From the NCBI GenBank assembly GCA_030704615.1, contig CM060731.1, positions 41,108,001-41,168,000 of the forward strand: a DNA stretch of 60,000 bases, read 5' to 3'. Both the position numbers and the translations under genes were made by a program. The notes below the pieces were generated by a model. That model made no database searches and was not told the DNA's origin. It saw nothing but the letters and a program-made list of their open reading frames with translations. The DNA is from Takakia lepidozioides (lineage: Eukaryota > Streptophyta > Takakiopsida > Takakiales > Takakiaceae). Below, in pieces: positions 1 through 11,300 of the stretch (position 1 is the stretch's first letter; each line of letters begins with the position of its first letter).

Positions 1-1098
1 CACGGGATTCCCTCGCGGGCTTGGTCTAGACTCTAGAACCATTGCACAGGTGCAAGCTCTTTCTCCTCAGGACAAAAAGCTTTTCAACACTCTGTGCCTC
101 CTTTTAAGCATTTTGCATCCCTCTGAAAGTGGCTTTCCTCTGTCCAAGAGATTATCTGTCTGCTAACAAGGTCAGGGCAAGCCCAAAGCCTTCATTTCCC
201 TCTCTGGCTGCCTCCGCATATCCTCAGTTCTTTTCATTTCCTCAAATAGTGGCCCATCGAACGAATTTCGATTGATCTCATATTACACTGGGACCTATCA
301 GAGGGTACATTGAACACACTGGCCAAGTAGCCTTCAGGAATAGGTGCAAGTAGACTTACGTCTGCAACCAGAAGAGTCTGCAACCAGCATAGTGGTAAAT
401 GGTCCACTACTCCCTCTATTGGTTAAAGCCGATGCTAACGTGGCCGTGTGATATCGTGGTTCACGGCCCTTCTGCATTTTTGACACCGCTATCATCCAAA
501 AATTTCATTCGAAAACATCTTCTACCATCAGCACACCAAAACATGGTAGCTAAAAACCATACAGTTTTGCTGTATACCTGTGGTGCGGGAGATTCCAATC
601 CGTCAGAGCATGCCAAATTTACACTCTGTAAACACAGAGTAAAACCTTGGAATCAGCAAAATATTCCTGTCAGCTTATACACCATGTAAAGAAAATACTT
701 GTTACTGCTGTAGAGCTTGACAAATGTGGGGAGAGAGAGAGAGAGAGAGAGCCCTGGGTGTCATTTAGAATGTTTGTAAAACCATGTTCCACGACCATAA
801 CACAACAAGATGCAGCCAGAGCACGCTGACTGCACTTCAACAAAGAACTTATCATGGACACAGACTACTGAAAAGTTACAATGGATGACTTGTTCTTTGT
901 AACAGCCTTCCCTGGACAGTCCTTTCCAAAGAACACATGCTATGAACTGCCACGAAGATCCTTGGGTAACCTTGACTACACTGCAAAGTTGATCATGTGT
1001 ATGATCTGTGATTCCATAACCTCCAGTCACAGTCAATTCACTTCTTCTACAAATTTAGGGAGGACCCAGAATTTATTCTTGGCAAGACATTGACAAAC
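1..1098 (-). other. Presumed first large intron of the NLP gene
   Basis: This follows the donor GTTTGT at 1098 of the NLP exon. I read both strands and found no further NLP block (no second GAF-like part, RWP-RK or PB1) and no other gene. It contains a perfect GA dinucleotide run at about 730-751. The short open frames here overlap each other and have no recognisable content. Confidence 0.5.
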
Positions 1099-2472
1099 CT
1101 TCAGAGCCCGGCAGATTATGTCGATTTCAGGACCATACTGGACTTTTTCAGCCCTCATAATCAACTCAACAACAGCCAGACATTTGCGCGAGGCAGGTTC
1201 AAACACGGGAACTGCAACAGAACCACGAACATCACACTTTTGGGCTTCTTTAACCCGTACATATTCCTTATTGCTGTAGAATTGCACATTTGGCGACCAT
1301 TCAGGAACCTGCTGCAGAAAGACGCGGCTAGGAAGGCCAAATACCCCATCTGAACCATAGTCTCCAGAGAAAGTATAATTTTCGGAAAGCCTGCGATAGA
1401 GGGAAAGCCGGTCAGTCTTCTGACCCAGTACATATGGCTGCTCTCGCGTTGTAAGCAAGACCTTGCCACCTTGAATCAGTGGCATCCAAACCTGAACTAG
1501 AACATCCACGCGAGAACGGCCAATAAACCTCAAGGCCTGCGCCATTCTTTCCCGCAAAGCCGATGACGCCACCACCTCACGGATTCCCTTACTAAACTTG
1601 TCTGCACTGCTTTTACATTTACTCTGTTGCTCATATGCTTTCGACTCAACTTGAAAGTCCCCGCTGACAGGAGAACGCAATTTTGACAAATCATAATCTA
1701 CCAAGTCTCCGTTTTCCAATCCTTCACCCACAGCAGCACCTCCACCGGACCTCGCATCTGAATGCAGAATACAGCTACCTGTAACCTGTAATCTTGAGTC
1801 CCCACTAAAGTTCACAGGTCTCTCCACTTCATATGACAAGCTTCTTAGTCCAGCAGTTTCCCCCTCACAGTTCCCCCCTCTAACACCTACCATGGCAGAC
1901 CGTGGGGCACCTGCTATCTTCTGAGAATCGAGACTTTGTGAATAGTTTGCCACGCCATCTCTACAGCTGGGGTTTAACGCTGTCGCCGGGATGAATGCTT
2001 CAGATGTCAGAGGCTCGGAACAACCAACTGCCTGCAGTGCCGGCTCCGTTGGTCTGCAAGCTGCAGACGGTTGAGCCACGGAATCGTGTAGAAATAGAGA
2101 CTCTGCTGGCAATGGCCGGGACACCACTGGCCATAAAGTTTTGGCTTGAGATAAAACAGGCGGCGAGACACCTGCCTGAGAATTGGCTGGGGAAAGCGCA
2201 ATCGAGTCTAAGTAGCCAGGGGAGAAAAGAGGAGGGAAGTCAGTGTAGGAAGAACCCAAACCGCCTTGACTTGGATCGCCTATCTGCTCACACAACTGCT
2301 CGAAATCCATAAGCTCAGACAGCAGGGAATCATCAACTGAAAACATAGACTCTCCCGACTCTCCCAGTTCCGAAATCCGCCGTGATGCCTGTACACGCTC
2401 AGCGGGTTGACGGTCCATTCTCAAAACCTGTGAGCTCCCTCTTGCATCCCCAAAATTCAGAGTTTGCTGCAA
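1099..2472 (-). CDS. NLP: NIN-like protein (NLP) transcription factor, first coding exon (partial gene)
   Basis: This is the N-terminal 458 codons of an NLP, the plant family that senses nitrate and activates nitrate-responsive genes in the nucleus. The start ATG is at 2472. Residues 1-300 are low-complexity and Ser-rich, with an acidic early segment (SLLSELMDFEQLCEQ) typical of NLP N termini. Residues about 302-458 match the conserved NLP GAF-like region: VLVQVWMPLIQGGKVLLTT, then GVFGLPSRVFLQQVPEWSP, VQFYSNKEY, VRGSVAVPVF and AVVELIM. The open frame runs on to 1033, but a donor AAG|GTTTGT at 1099/1098 falls where the family's conserved block ends, and the residues after it are not NLP-like. 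The exon therefore probably ends at 1099. RWP-RK and PB1 exons are not seen in the window and should lie beyond the left edge. I see no stop or frameshift in the exon. Which NLP member this is cannot be decided. Confidence 0.85.
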
Positions 2473-3350
2473 CTACATAGCCCTGATCTACACCACTGTC
2501 GAAGCCAGTGCTTGCAACTACCCTTCCTCCCCGCCTGCCTTCCTACCCACTTCATCTTCCTTCCTTGATTCCTTCCAAGTTCCTTGCTTGCTTGCTTGCT
2601 AGTGTGAACTGCATCTGCTGCCAAGCAAGCGAGGCTTCACTGTGCGGGGGCGAGGAGGCAAGCGCTGCAGCATTGGCCCGGCGGCATCGATAATGGTAAT
2701 AAATATTTACCGTCATATGGTAATATACTCGTTAACCGCAGGCGGTGGATGGACGCGCGTGGATGAAATAAGTCGAAAGTGATGGCGGCACGTGGGCAGC
2801 GCTCCAAGTTTGTTGGGCAACGTCAGCCGCATCGCCGCGTACTTTTGGCCACTTCACTCGCATCGCCGGTTTTTGTTTGCCACGTCACCGGTTCTCGTGC
2901 TGATCACGTTTTCTTTTCTTTTCTTTCGTTTTCTTTTCTCTTTTGTTTTGGCTTTGAACTTTCCTGACTGAGTGCCGCAGTGAGTTGAATGCAATCTTTT
3001 GGGAGCAGCTTTGCAATTCATGTCGTTGGGATGTTTCACTGGAAAGTGCGTGATCCTTTCTGTACCGCATCTGGGTCTGCAAGGTTGGATTCGTGAAAGA
3101 TAGAATGTGCGAGGATTGGAACAGGAAAGCAGTGAGCAGCAGATTGGATACGATATGACAAAAGCTGACAGCGATTGAGCTTCGGACATGTCCACCTTAC
3201 CCTCCCACTAACTAGTAAGCACGCCTGCAACCTTGCAACTCTGTTGGCTACCCACATACGCTCTGTTAGAGTACAGCTGAGGTACAAACTTACAAACTTT
3301 GGACCTCAAGAGCTCATATTCATATTCATGACAATAATAATATCCTAATG
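2473..3350 (-). promoter_or_regulatory. 5' leader and putative promoter region of the NLP gene
   Basis: This lies directly upstream of the NLP start codon (minus strand). It contains a CTTG tetranucleotide run (2581-2600) and a pyrimidine-rich tract at 2908-2945 on the plus strand. The CCGCCGGGCC-type GC-rich segment at about 2640-2690 would fall in the leader. No TATA box or other element could be placed with confidence, and no gene is visible. Confidence 0.3.
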
Positions 3351-3353
3351 ATA

Positions 3354-3537
3354 TATGGCGTCTCCTGAAGGAAGCGTAAATTATGGTGTGTCTTGACTCC
3401 TAAGGGCTACTGCCTTCCAGCGGGGAGGTGGACGTGGAAGGGTGGAAACCTTTGTGACACCAATTGGTAGATTGAACCCACAACCTCTTCCCAGGTGGTA
3501 TGTGCCGTTGACCACTGGGCTACGACTTGGTTGTCTC
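3354..3537 (-). mobile_element. tRNA-derived SINE, family A (minus)
   Basis: Read on the minus strand, it begins GAGACAACCAAGTCG and has a pol III A box TAGCCCAGTGG, then a B box in GTGGGTTCAATCTACC, then ATTGGTGTCACAAAGG. The 3' part ends ATAATTTACGCTTCC. A second copy in the opposite orientation lies at 3861-4015. The 3' end of another copy (CCTCCAGAAGGAAGCATAA, about 3560-3580) abuts it. The TAGCCCAGTGG...GGTTCAA arrangement is typical of plant SINEs built from a tRNA head. Confidence 0.7.
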
Positions 3538-3860
3538 AAGCAACAATGTTTATGTTGTTGATGCCTCCAGAAGGAAGCATAAAAATGATGATAGATAGTG
3601 TTTGGGTTCTCTTGTGCTGATGTTGGGTGTCCTGTATGTTTTCCAAAAGAGAGATGAGCTAGCAAGCCACAATGGTTGAAGGGTAACTTGCTTTATCACT
3701 TCTCTCCAAGTGCACTCTTGGTCTCTCTTTCACAATTGGTAGTGTAATAGGACTAGTGTTGGGCAGGTATTAGTTTTCTTTTTTTTAATTTTTTTTAATA
3801 TTGAAAAGAAACACCTAGGAGCACCAGCTGAGAGATCAGGCCCCTTAATTATAGTGAGAG

Positions 3861-4015
3861 GAGACAACCCAGTTGTAGCCCAGTAATGGGCAAATACCAC
3901 CTCAGAAGTGGTTCTGGGTTCAATCCACCAATTGGTGTCACAAAGGTGTCCACCTTTTTGTAAGAGGCCAGGTCCTTTGGGGTCATGAGAAACCATAATT
4001 TACACTTCCTTCTAT
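3861..4015 (+). mobile_element. tRNA-derived SINE, family A (plus)
   Basis: It starts GAGACAACCCAGTTG, with A box region TAGCCCAGTAATGG, B box GGTTCAATCCACC and then ATTGGTGTCACAAAGGTG. The 3' part AACCATAATTTACACTTCC matches the copy at 3354-3537. The A box carries an insertion relative to that copy (AGTAATGG against AGTGG), so this copy is probably inactive. The shared blocks along the whole length are what support the call. Confidence 0.7.
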
Positions 4016-4111
4016 AGGTATATGGTTAGTGATAGGGCCCACCCCCAAAAGGGGGAGTAGCCCTAAGGCAAAGTGGATCTTAGTTACGCCGGCTTCGGCC
4101 GGAGTCTTCTC

Positions 4112-4300
4112 TCTATAGTTAGTGAGAGGAGAAAATAACCTCTTTCACAATAACATGGCCGTGAAAGCTTGTTGATGGGACACCACCCAAGGGATGGGAG
4201 AGAAGAACATACCACACCCAACAATGTAACAGGATTTGACCCCATAATCATCTTGGTGGCACTCGGTGTACTATCCAACTGAACTACTGATTGGTGGTGT
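4112..4300 (-). mobile_element. tRNA-derived SINE, family B (minus)
   Basis: The minus strand reads AGTTCAGTTGGATAGTACACC followed by GGGGTCAAATCCTG (a B-box-like site), then TGTGGTATGTTCTTC, and ends GTTATTTTCTCCTCTCACTA. The same order of blocks appears at 23672-23860 (minus), and the head alone at 32070-32165 (plus). The head resembles a tRNA, but the body extends well past tRNA length, so it is a SINE and not a tRNA gene. Confidence 0.6.
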
Positions 4301-5640
4301 ATTACTTTTATGATACTTGGGGTCCGGTTGGTTGGCTCTCATTTTAGATTAATTGGGTCTTTCAGTCTAAGACGTGTAGGCCAGGCAGTGGGCCCATGCA
4401 AGGACATTGGGCGGGCCGCAACCACCTGGCGGGTCCACTCGGTGGTGGTCGGGTCTACCCGGCGGACTAGTCGCAGGTAGGGTCTACTCAATTCCAATTG
4501 TAGGGTCTACTCGTGGGGTCCGGGTCTATAGGCTGCGTGCTGCAACCCGCCTCGTGGGGTCCACTCACGGTGCCGCCCGCACCCAACCACCACATTACCT
4601 ACTACTTGCTACTATACCCTCAAGTTTTTAATTACTTATCCAGATAAAAAGCATGGAGTCAGCCCCACCATGGCCTACAAGGGTGGACCCACCTTTGCAG
4701 TGGGATCTAATGTATCCACTGCATTGCACCCAGGCATACTAGGGCCAGTAGACCCTACCGCATTGGACCCAGTTCGGGGAGGGGTCGCGAGGGGGCCACC
4801 CCAAACCACCCCGCCGCCCGTATTAGCCGGCTTTAAGACCCAATTAACTTTCAATGAGAAGCGGTCCGGTTTGGGCATTAAATTTTGAAATACCAGATAT
4901 CGGCCAGTATTTGGATTATATCTAATCTGGGTAATTGGGAATGGATATCCGGGCAGGGGTGGATATTGATTTTTTCAGAATTTCCCATGTGCGGTATTAT
5001 CCCGCATAATATATGGATGGGCCACCTATGTATGCCCAAATTGGATTTTAATTTTATTAATTAAATATGTGTATCTAAAGGAAACAGTGTTTCAGGTCCT
5101 TGAGGGGGAAAACTAACCTTTTTCTGAGACAATCGGAGGCATACAGGGAAGTCCTGGCCTCAACCCATATGAAGGGATTGAACCCCAGGCCCGCAAGGCC
5201 AATAAGCCCCCCAAGTTTGCAGGGCCCGGTCCATTCTAGAGTGGTCCAGGAATTAAATAGGGGGGCTAATCTAATAAGGCCACGTGTATTAAGGAATGAA
5301 ATGAAGGGTCCTAAAATTAAGGATCCCAAGGCGTTAATCGGGAAGGTCAGAAAGACGAAGGCGTATGGCCCAGCCAATGGCGAGGGCGGGCTGGGCCGCT
5401 GGAACGTGCGAATAATGAGGGCAGGTGTAGGTCGATGCGTAGAAATAGCGGAAAGTTCTAGAAAAAACGGCGGGGTGGTGGCCTCTGGAAAGTTCGAGAA
5501 GTACCTGCGATGGGGGTTGCTATTCCATATGCACAGATTGCGTGCATGCATGCACAAAATCCCTTTATTATATATGCATGTGACAAATTTGTATGCACAC
5601 ATTGTAGATTGTATACAGTGGAGTTATATAACATAGAATA
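4301..5640. other. Intergenic stretch without a recognisable gene
   Basis: 4400-4620 is GC-rich with several irregular GGGTCTACTC-type repeats. 5075-5640 is open on both strands for about 175 codons, but the two frames are mirror images, have no family motif and carry no codon signature of a gene. The minus strand at 5150-5210 contains GGGGTTCAATCCC, which could be a SINE B box, but no paired A box or second copy was found. Confidence 0.4.
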
Positions 5641-5793
5641 TGACGTATTTATTGCATATGCAAATGTTACATCATATGTATATAGAAAAAAAAAATCTTA
5701 GCTAACAAAATCAGTAGTCAATGGTCAAAGATGCATGTGACCCTTAACTCCAACTAATGCACCACCTTACAATATCCCTGGCCAAAGTAATAG

Positions 5794-5989
5794 TTTGCAA
5801 ACTTGTATTCAAAGAAAACAGTTTCATATTAACCAAAATATGGACTTTTGTACTAACAAATGCATATGTGTCATGTTTGAGAAAAAATTAATTTGCAAAC
5901 TTGTATGACAGGTACACAAGTTCCATTTTAACCAAAATAGGAACTTTTGTACTAACAAATGCATATGTGTCATGTTTGGAATAAAGTAG
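5794..5989. repeat. Tandem duplication, two copies of about 98 bp
   Basis: Copies start at 5794 and 5892 with TTTGCAAACTTGTAT. Both contain TTAACCAAAATA, ACTTTTGTACTAACAAA and TGCATATGTGTCATGTTTG in the same order. The second copy has a short indel near its start. It lies just downstream of the 3' end of the MULE-like pseudogene. Confidence 0.85.
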
Positions 5990-6069
5990 TAACAAGATAA
6001 TTACATGTCACATGCATGAAAATGAACGGCACAAGTTAGAGGTTCTTTTTTTGTGCATTTCATGTGTCA

Positions 6070-7946
6070 CTAAGAAGTTGAACTAGGGTCCTTCTTTAGC
6101 ATAGCCCTAACCTCTAACTGACTAAGGGAAGGTTGGTGGATCTCATAAGCCCCGGCGCATCCTAGATGTGCGTTGTACATGAAGTACATGTGTTTACAGG
6201 GTAGATATGTTTGTTTTTTCTTCTTGACAGATAGCTCATCAAAGTCGGAACAATCACAAGATGGAAACTGACCAATGTATACATTGTAAACCAATCCTGC
6301 TCTGGTACATCCCTCTGTTTGTAGCTGATAAATTCTCCTATAACCTGGCTTAGGCACATTTATGAATCCACGAACCTCAGCAATAAGAGTCTCCGCTGAC
6401 TCTTGGCGACTCAAGTGTTGAGGAGTCGGATCCCGACGCCGAATGCTGTCTGCTGCAAAAGAGCTCGTGACATGCCATGCATGGTGGCATCATATAGATC
6501 CACCTTCATTTTTTTCCCATTGTCTGTTGTCTTCCACCAAGCAGAATGGACTGCCTCAGACAAATTAGTGGTAGGCATATCTGCATCTACCTCCACATCC
6601 ATGTCCTCTCTCATCCATTGGCCCCACATTCGATATCTGTAGTGCCACCATGCAAGCCATGAATCCAGTTTTGGCATACTCTTTTCTGTGCATGCTCCTG
6701 AAGAGAGTCACCAAGCCCGAATTGCAATGTATGTGGTTGTAGCATCCTCCAAGATAGCACTATCTTTCCATTCATAACAGAGCTGAGTGTGCCTTTCACG
6801 GAAGTCCTCCAAGATGTAGTCATTGGTGTGTCTTCGGAGGCTTTCAGCCCAATGATATAAACATGTTCTTTCTTTACCTTCCATTGGGACATTGGGATCA
6901 GATCCATAAACTATTCGAACAGCAGCCCAATTCACTCATGCTGCATCCGCCATGAAGCCAGCAAAATTTGGTTTGTTCAAGCCAGCAAGTTTTGCTTGTT
7001 CATTGATCCTCTCTCAGAATAACACTTGAGCATCTGCATCCTCTGTTTTCATATCGCAAATGGCAATGGTCATCATTCGCTTGACATATGGTTCATAGAC
7101 ATGACACGCAAGAGTTATCCAATCCTTGATGCGTTTGACATGGTCAAATACTACCCAACTTGTGCGTGGATCCCCCTCATTCATGCGACGCACAAGATCA
7201 ACACCACTCTCGGGACCAGCAACAGACATCTTGAAAACATGGGGGAGATGAGAAGTATGCTGGCCTGGAAGGAGATTGCTGTGAATGAAATGGTATATAC
7301 TCAGATGCTTCAACTCCAATATGGACATGATAGAATTGACACGTGCAGATGCGACCTTGTTTTTCACATTGGGGCTACAAACATGGGCAAACTCTTCAAG
7401 AATATCTTCCAAAGCCTCTCCGTCAAGACGTACTGTCTTTGTGCCATCAGCCACAATAACTCGATCAATCAAGAGCTTCTAGGCCATTGACAAGGAAATA
7501 GCTCCCGGGGTCGGCCATGGCTTCATCTTAACGTGCTCTTGAATCATGCTTGATGCATTTTCCGCAGCCTCTCTATTCTCGCCCTTGGCACATGGATGGT
7601 TATGAAACCCAACGTGAACTGCAACACGTGTATATGTTGGAAGGGAACTTGTGACATAGTACATTCTTGCCCCACAATGCGCCTCACAGAAAGGTCTTTC
7701 TTTGCAGAAACTACACTTGAACTGGTTGAATGGAACTTGGGCTCCTGCAATGAACACCTTGTCTGCATTGCCTTCCCAATAGCAGTCATTCCGTTCTCCT
7801 TCTTTCTTGACGAAGGGGCAAGTGCTGCTTTGACATATGAGCTTTCCAACACAAAGAACCTTACTACATTTCACATGACCTGGAACACCAGACATATTGT
7901 AGGTATTGGTCTTGCACCAAGGATGACCATCAAACTTGCGGTCCAT
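6070..7946 (-). pseudogene. MULE-like transposase with SWIM zinc finger, degenerate
   Basis: Reading right to left there is a Cys-rich block (CPFVKKEGERNDCYW, FKCSFCKERPFCEAHCG), then VHVGFHNHPCAKG. A transposase core follows: VVFDHVKRIKDWITLACHV, then PNFAGFMADAA (a likely DDE Asp), VNWAAVRIVYG and CLYHWAESLRRH. Last comes a C-terminal SWIM-type finger (CDCSD...CKH, about 6180-6265). DDE core plus SWIM is the arrangement of Mutator-like transposases, which cut and paste DNA in the nucleus. It is dead as read: in-frame stops occur after ISLSMA (about 7480) and after FMADAA (about 6937), and frameshifts occur near 6710 and 6410. The open frame at 8174-8719 lies upstream and may be its N-terminal part. 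The superfamily assignment is by motif only. No terminal inverted repeats were identified. Confidence 0.65.
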
Positions 7947-8173
7947 GCCTTGGAAGGACTATGAACCACAGTCCGTACGTAGTTTGATCACGGGGGCGAG
8001 TTCGTGGATCACTTTTCCATCAAAAGCTCGAGGAAAACACTGAACACGATGCACTGGAATGTGATTATAGTCCAAGGTAGAAAGCTCTCATTTTGATCCA
8101 TTTCTCCTAGCAGTGGCCAAGATACTCAAAATGGACAGCACACCAGAAGGAAATGCAGATGTAGCCTCCCCTG

Positions 8174-8719
8174 CTAGTCATGGAGATGAAGATAAACCCT
8201 CACAGATTCGCAACAATCAGACGTGGTGTTGTCCAATGGAGTTTTCCGAGGCTTCATGTCGTGAAGCAAGACCGTATGAGTAGATGAGGAAGGTTGAGAT
8301 CCACCAAATACACTCTTAGAAACCTCAACACAATCCAAATTATGAGACCCCAAGCTCGCCGAATCTGTAACCTCATCCTTCAATTTACAACTCCCATTTG
8401 TTGTAGCTTGTTCGTTCTTCCTTGCAATAGAAGTGTGCCTTTCATCATGTAACTGTGTATAGCTCGTACCTGTGACACGGTACTTGGAGAAAGTGTCTGG
8501 AAACAACTCCCATTGCTTTTGGCCGTCATTGAAAATTGGAAGCAACACTGTGGAGGCATCATCATCTCCATCATCCTCCAAAAAAACTGAACCCGGAACA
8601 AGTTTGAATCTATTGCATAACCAAGGTTCTGGGATAATGCACTTGTTTCCATTGCAAAGATAACAAACCACTTTTGCATCAGGTGAACATGAAAGCAATG
8701 CATATTTTGGTGTAGACAT
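8174..8719 (-). pseudogene. Possible N-terminal exon of the MULE-like element; unrecognised protein
   Basis: This is a 181-codon open frame with an ATG at 8719, directly upstream of and collinear with the transposase remains. It has a short Cys pair (YLCNGNKC) and an acidic patch (EDDGDDDAS). I recognise no domain. Frame length and position suggest it belongs to the same element, but it could equally be unrelated sequence. The gap to the Cys-rich transposase block (7947-8173) has no clear splice signals. Confidence 0.3.
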
Positions 8720-8754
8720 TCGGCAATGCCCTCAAAGTTTGAGAGGAGATGCAA

Positions 8755-9520
8755 AATGAACGAAAGCGCACATCTTGCAAGACCTTATGCAAATACATTA
8801 AATGGCTTACATTACTTATGTGTATCATCAATCCAGAAGGTCCAAATTTTTTGAGACATGTGCTCCATCCATATTACTCTCTGACATAAACAACTAAATG
8901 GACTATCCCCTATTTTTTAAGACGACAACGCCGTTGTTGAGATCTTAGAATCCAATGTACTGCCTTCTTCTTATGAGCATATGAAACATAAATGCTCTGC
9001 ATGTTTCCATTTATTATACAACCAATCGTTGATTAATCGTCCAACTATGAACTGATACACTAGATGGCACAATTTATTTACAATCAAATCCCATGACATG
9101 TATGTTGATTTGTTCTTTGATTACTCATGTATGAGTAATGAGTACAAGTATTTGTGGCGACAATTGACTCTAAAACCAATAAAGACACCCATAACAAAAT
9201 GTTCAGTTACTTTATCACTTACTTTATATTATATTATGAAGGCGCCGCCACAAAGTAACATATCAATCGTACAACCATCTTCTGAGGATCCACGTGTAAC
9301 CCATGTAGTCCATTAGTGTAATTGACAAAAATGTCTTGTTTTAAAACGTGTTTGAAAAAAACCTAGACAAATAGAATTAAAATTTTCAGGCTTGAGTCAA
9401 AAAACAAAAAGCACTAACGCTAGAGTGTATAAAAAAATGTTCACATTTCAGATTTGGCCAATTTGGCTTTTTTAAGGCCTTAGCCTTTCGCTAAGCCCTC
9501 TCGCCCCCCTTTCCCCCCGC
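8755..9520. other. AT-rich intergenic sequence, nothing recognised
   Basis: No open frame, repeat or motif here could be supported. It may include the terminal region of the MULE-like element, but I could not match an inverted terminal repeat on the other side. Confidence 0.35.
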
Positions 9521-9521
9521 T

Positions 9522-9602
9522 CTCCTTGGCGGGCACAAGTTTGAACCCGCAACCTAGTGGAAAATACACCACAACCTTACCACCAAGCCATGCTCTATTC
9601 AA
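9522..9602 (-). mobile_element. tRNA-like SINE head fragment (minus)
   Basis: The minus strand reads AGCATGGCTTGGTGGTAAGG (A-box-like TGGCTTGGTGG), then GGTTGCGGGTTCAAACTTG (B-box-like). Spacing between the boxes is about 35 bp, as in a tRNA head. No acceptor-stem pairing was seen, so it is not called a tRNA gene. Confidence 0.45.
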
Positions 9603-9819
9603 TGAAACAACCTCTACTTTTTTGTTAATAAATTGTTTCTATTCAGCTAAACTTGTTTCCATTACTACATGACTAACCCGGTATCATTACTACACTAACG
9701 TAGTCTAGTATACTTGCACATTAACCCTTGTCTTCCACTCCCCCAAACAAACACACACAAACTACACAAGCACTTAACACGTCTCTAGTCTCTACACCCT
9801 GGAGACTCCCGTTGCGAAG

Positions 9820-9963
9820 ATGAGACGAAGGCGCCGCATCTCGGCCTTATACTATACCACCCCGAGGCAACGAGTTGTTGCGGCGATGGGGAGGAAGAAT
9901 GACACTCGAGGGGGAGGCGTTGCTGGTGGTGGTGGTGGTAGAGGCAAGCTGCGGACGGAGAAG
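9820..9963 (+). pseudogene. Candidate first exon of the ParB-methyltransferase gene
   Basis: ATG at 9820 opens exactly 48 codons ending at donor AAG|GTAAGC (9963/9964). The peptide begins with a run of Arg (MRRRRR) and has a Gly-rich stretch (GGGVAGGGGGRGK). The basic start could act in nuclear targeting, but this is a guess. It is linked to the ParB exons by position, orientation and a phase-0 donor that fits the phase-0 acceptor at 11301. No independent evidence joins them. Confidence 0.45.
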
Positions 9964-10049
9964 GTAAGCTGCAGTTTTGTTTCGATTTCATGACCTGCAC
10001 TTAGGCATATGCGCCATCGCATAAGCCCCACCAAGCTGCTCCTAATCTA

Positions 10050-11090
10050 GCACCTCCGCCGGCGCAGATGCCTAAGTCACTTCAACTCTCACAAATTTGC
10101 GAATCTCCACACATACACACAACCGTCTCCGCCGGCGGAGACAGCTCATTCCCCTTGGTTTTTTCTGATGCTTGGAAGGGCTGGGCTGCCACCTCCGCCG
10201 GCGCATACCGTTGGAGCTGGGATGCTCACATGTTTCAGGAAGTGCTCCTCCACTCCCATCCCGTTTATTTTTTGCATGCTCATACGTTGCTGATGCTCCG
10301 AGCGGGTTGGGCTGGCGTATCCATCGGCGCATACCCGTATAGTAGGGCTGCTCAAATGTTTCAGGAAGTTCTCCCCTTTTCCATCTCCTTTGTTTTTCCG
10401 CATGCTCAAAAGTTGTTGATGCTCCAAGCGGACTGGGCTGGCATATCCGCCGGCGCATACCCATTGAGTACATTTTTTTTTGCTCAGCTCATAGGTTTCA
10501 GAAACCTCCTGCAAGCGTCTCCGCCGGTGGAGCTTGGTTTTTTTTGCATATTCCCTGTGTTACGGAAGCTCCAAAACGCCAAGACTGCCACCTCTATCAA
10601 CGCAGAGCCTTGGAGTAGGGCTGCTCACATATTTCAGGAAGTTCTCCTCCCCTTCCATCTCCTTTGTTTCTCCGCATTCTCATAAGTTGTTGATGCTCCG
10701 AGCGGGCTGGGCTGCCATATCCGCCGGCGCATACCCATTGAGCTTGGTTTTTTGTTGTATATTCCTTGTGTTACGTAAACTCCAAAGTGTCGAGGCTGCC
10801 ACCTCCGTCGACACAGACGCTTGGGGAACCTTCCCTATTTTGGTTGATCACAGTATTCAAGTATCTCAAAGCTTCTACGTTGCCACCTCCACAACTCCAC
10901 ATGCTTTCATAGGCCTGGTTTGATCTTTCAAGGTGCTCATGTATGTTTGGCTACAACCTCCCTTCCATGGTATGCGCCGGCGTATATGCTTAGAGCTCCT
11001 TGAGCAAAAAATTCTTCAAGGGCCTCAAAGCTTGTCAAATTCTGAGATGGTTGCACATATGTGTCATATGCGCCGGCGTAGGTGGTCGGA
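10050..11090 (+). repeat. Irregular tandem array with CCGCCGGCGCATA core, inside intron 1
   Basis: Units of roughly 120-130 bp recur at about 10190, 10318, 10446 and 10716. Each has CCGCCGGCGCATACC or a near variant, then GCTGCTCA..ATGTTTCAGGAAG, then a T/C-rich stretch, then GATGCTCCGAGCGGGCTGG. Shorter relatives of the palindromic core occur at about 10060, 10128, 10508, 10970 and 11070. The array is open in one frame on each strand, but the peptide simply repeats and has no domain, so it is not called a gene. It could regulate the host gene or be the sub-terminal array of a DNA transposon. Confidence 0.7.
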
Positions 11091-11300
11091 GGTCCTCTGT
11101 CGGAATGCTCAGGCCTGTATTCTATTCCAAGTTGTAAGCTTTGAAAGACAAGGATATTCATGGAATTAGTTGACTATCCAAATTCATTTGTTTTCTTCAT
11201 GCAACCATGACACTGAACTGCTCTTTTTACATATTATACATTCACACATTTGCTCTTCTCATACACTGACATCTTCAACTGTTTTGGTCTATGGAATTAG

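Noticed and set aside
5075-5636. Long open frames on both strands (175 and 178 codons)
   Set aside because: They mirror each other over the same bases, carry no motif or domain and no start context that stands out; treated as chance open frames.
10190-10740. Regularly spaced repeats recalling a CRISPR array
   Set aside because: Units are about 125 bp with related, not unique, spacers, and the locus is a plant intron.
10068-10923. Open frames of 205 and 129 codons with repeated SAGAYP-type peptides
   Set aside because: They arise from the tandem DNA repeat and are open on both strands; no protein family is visible.
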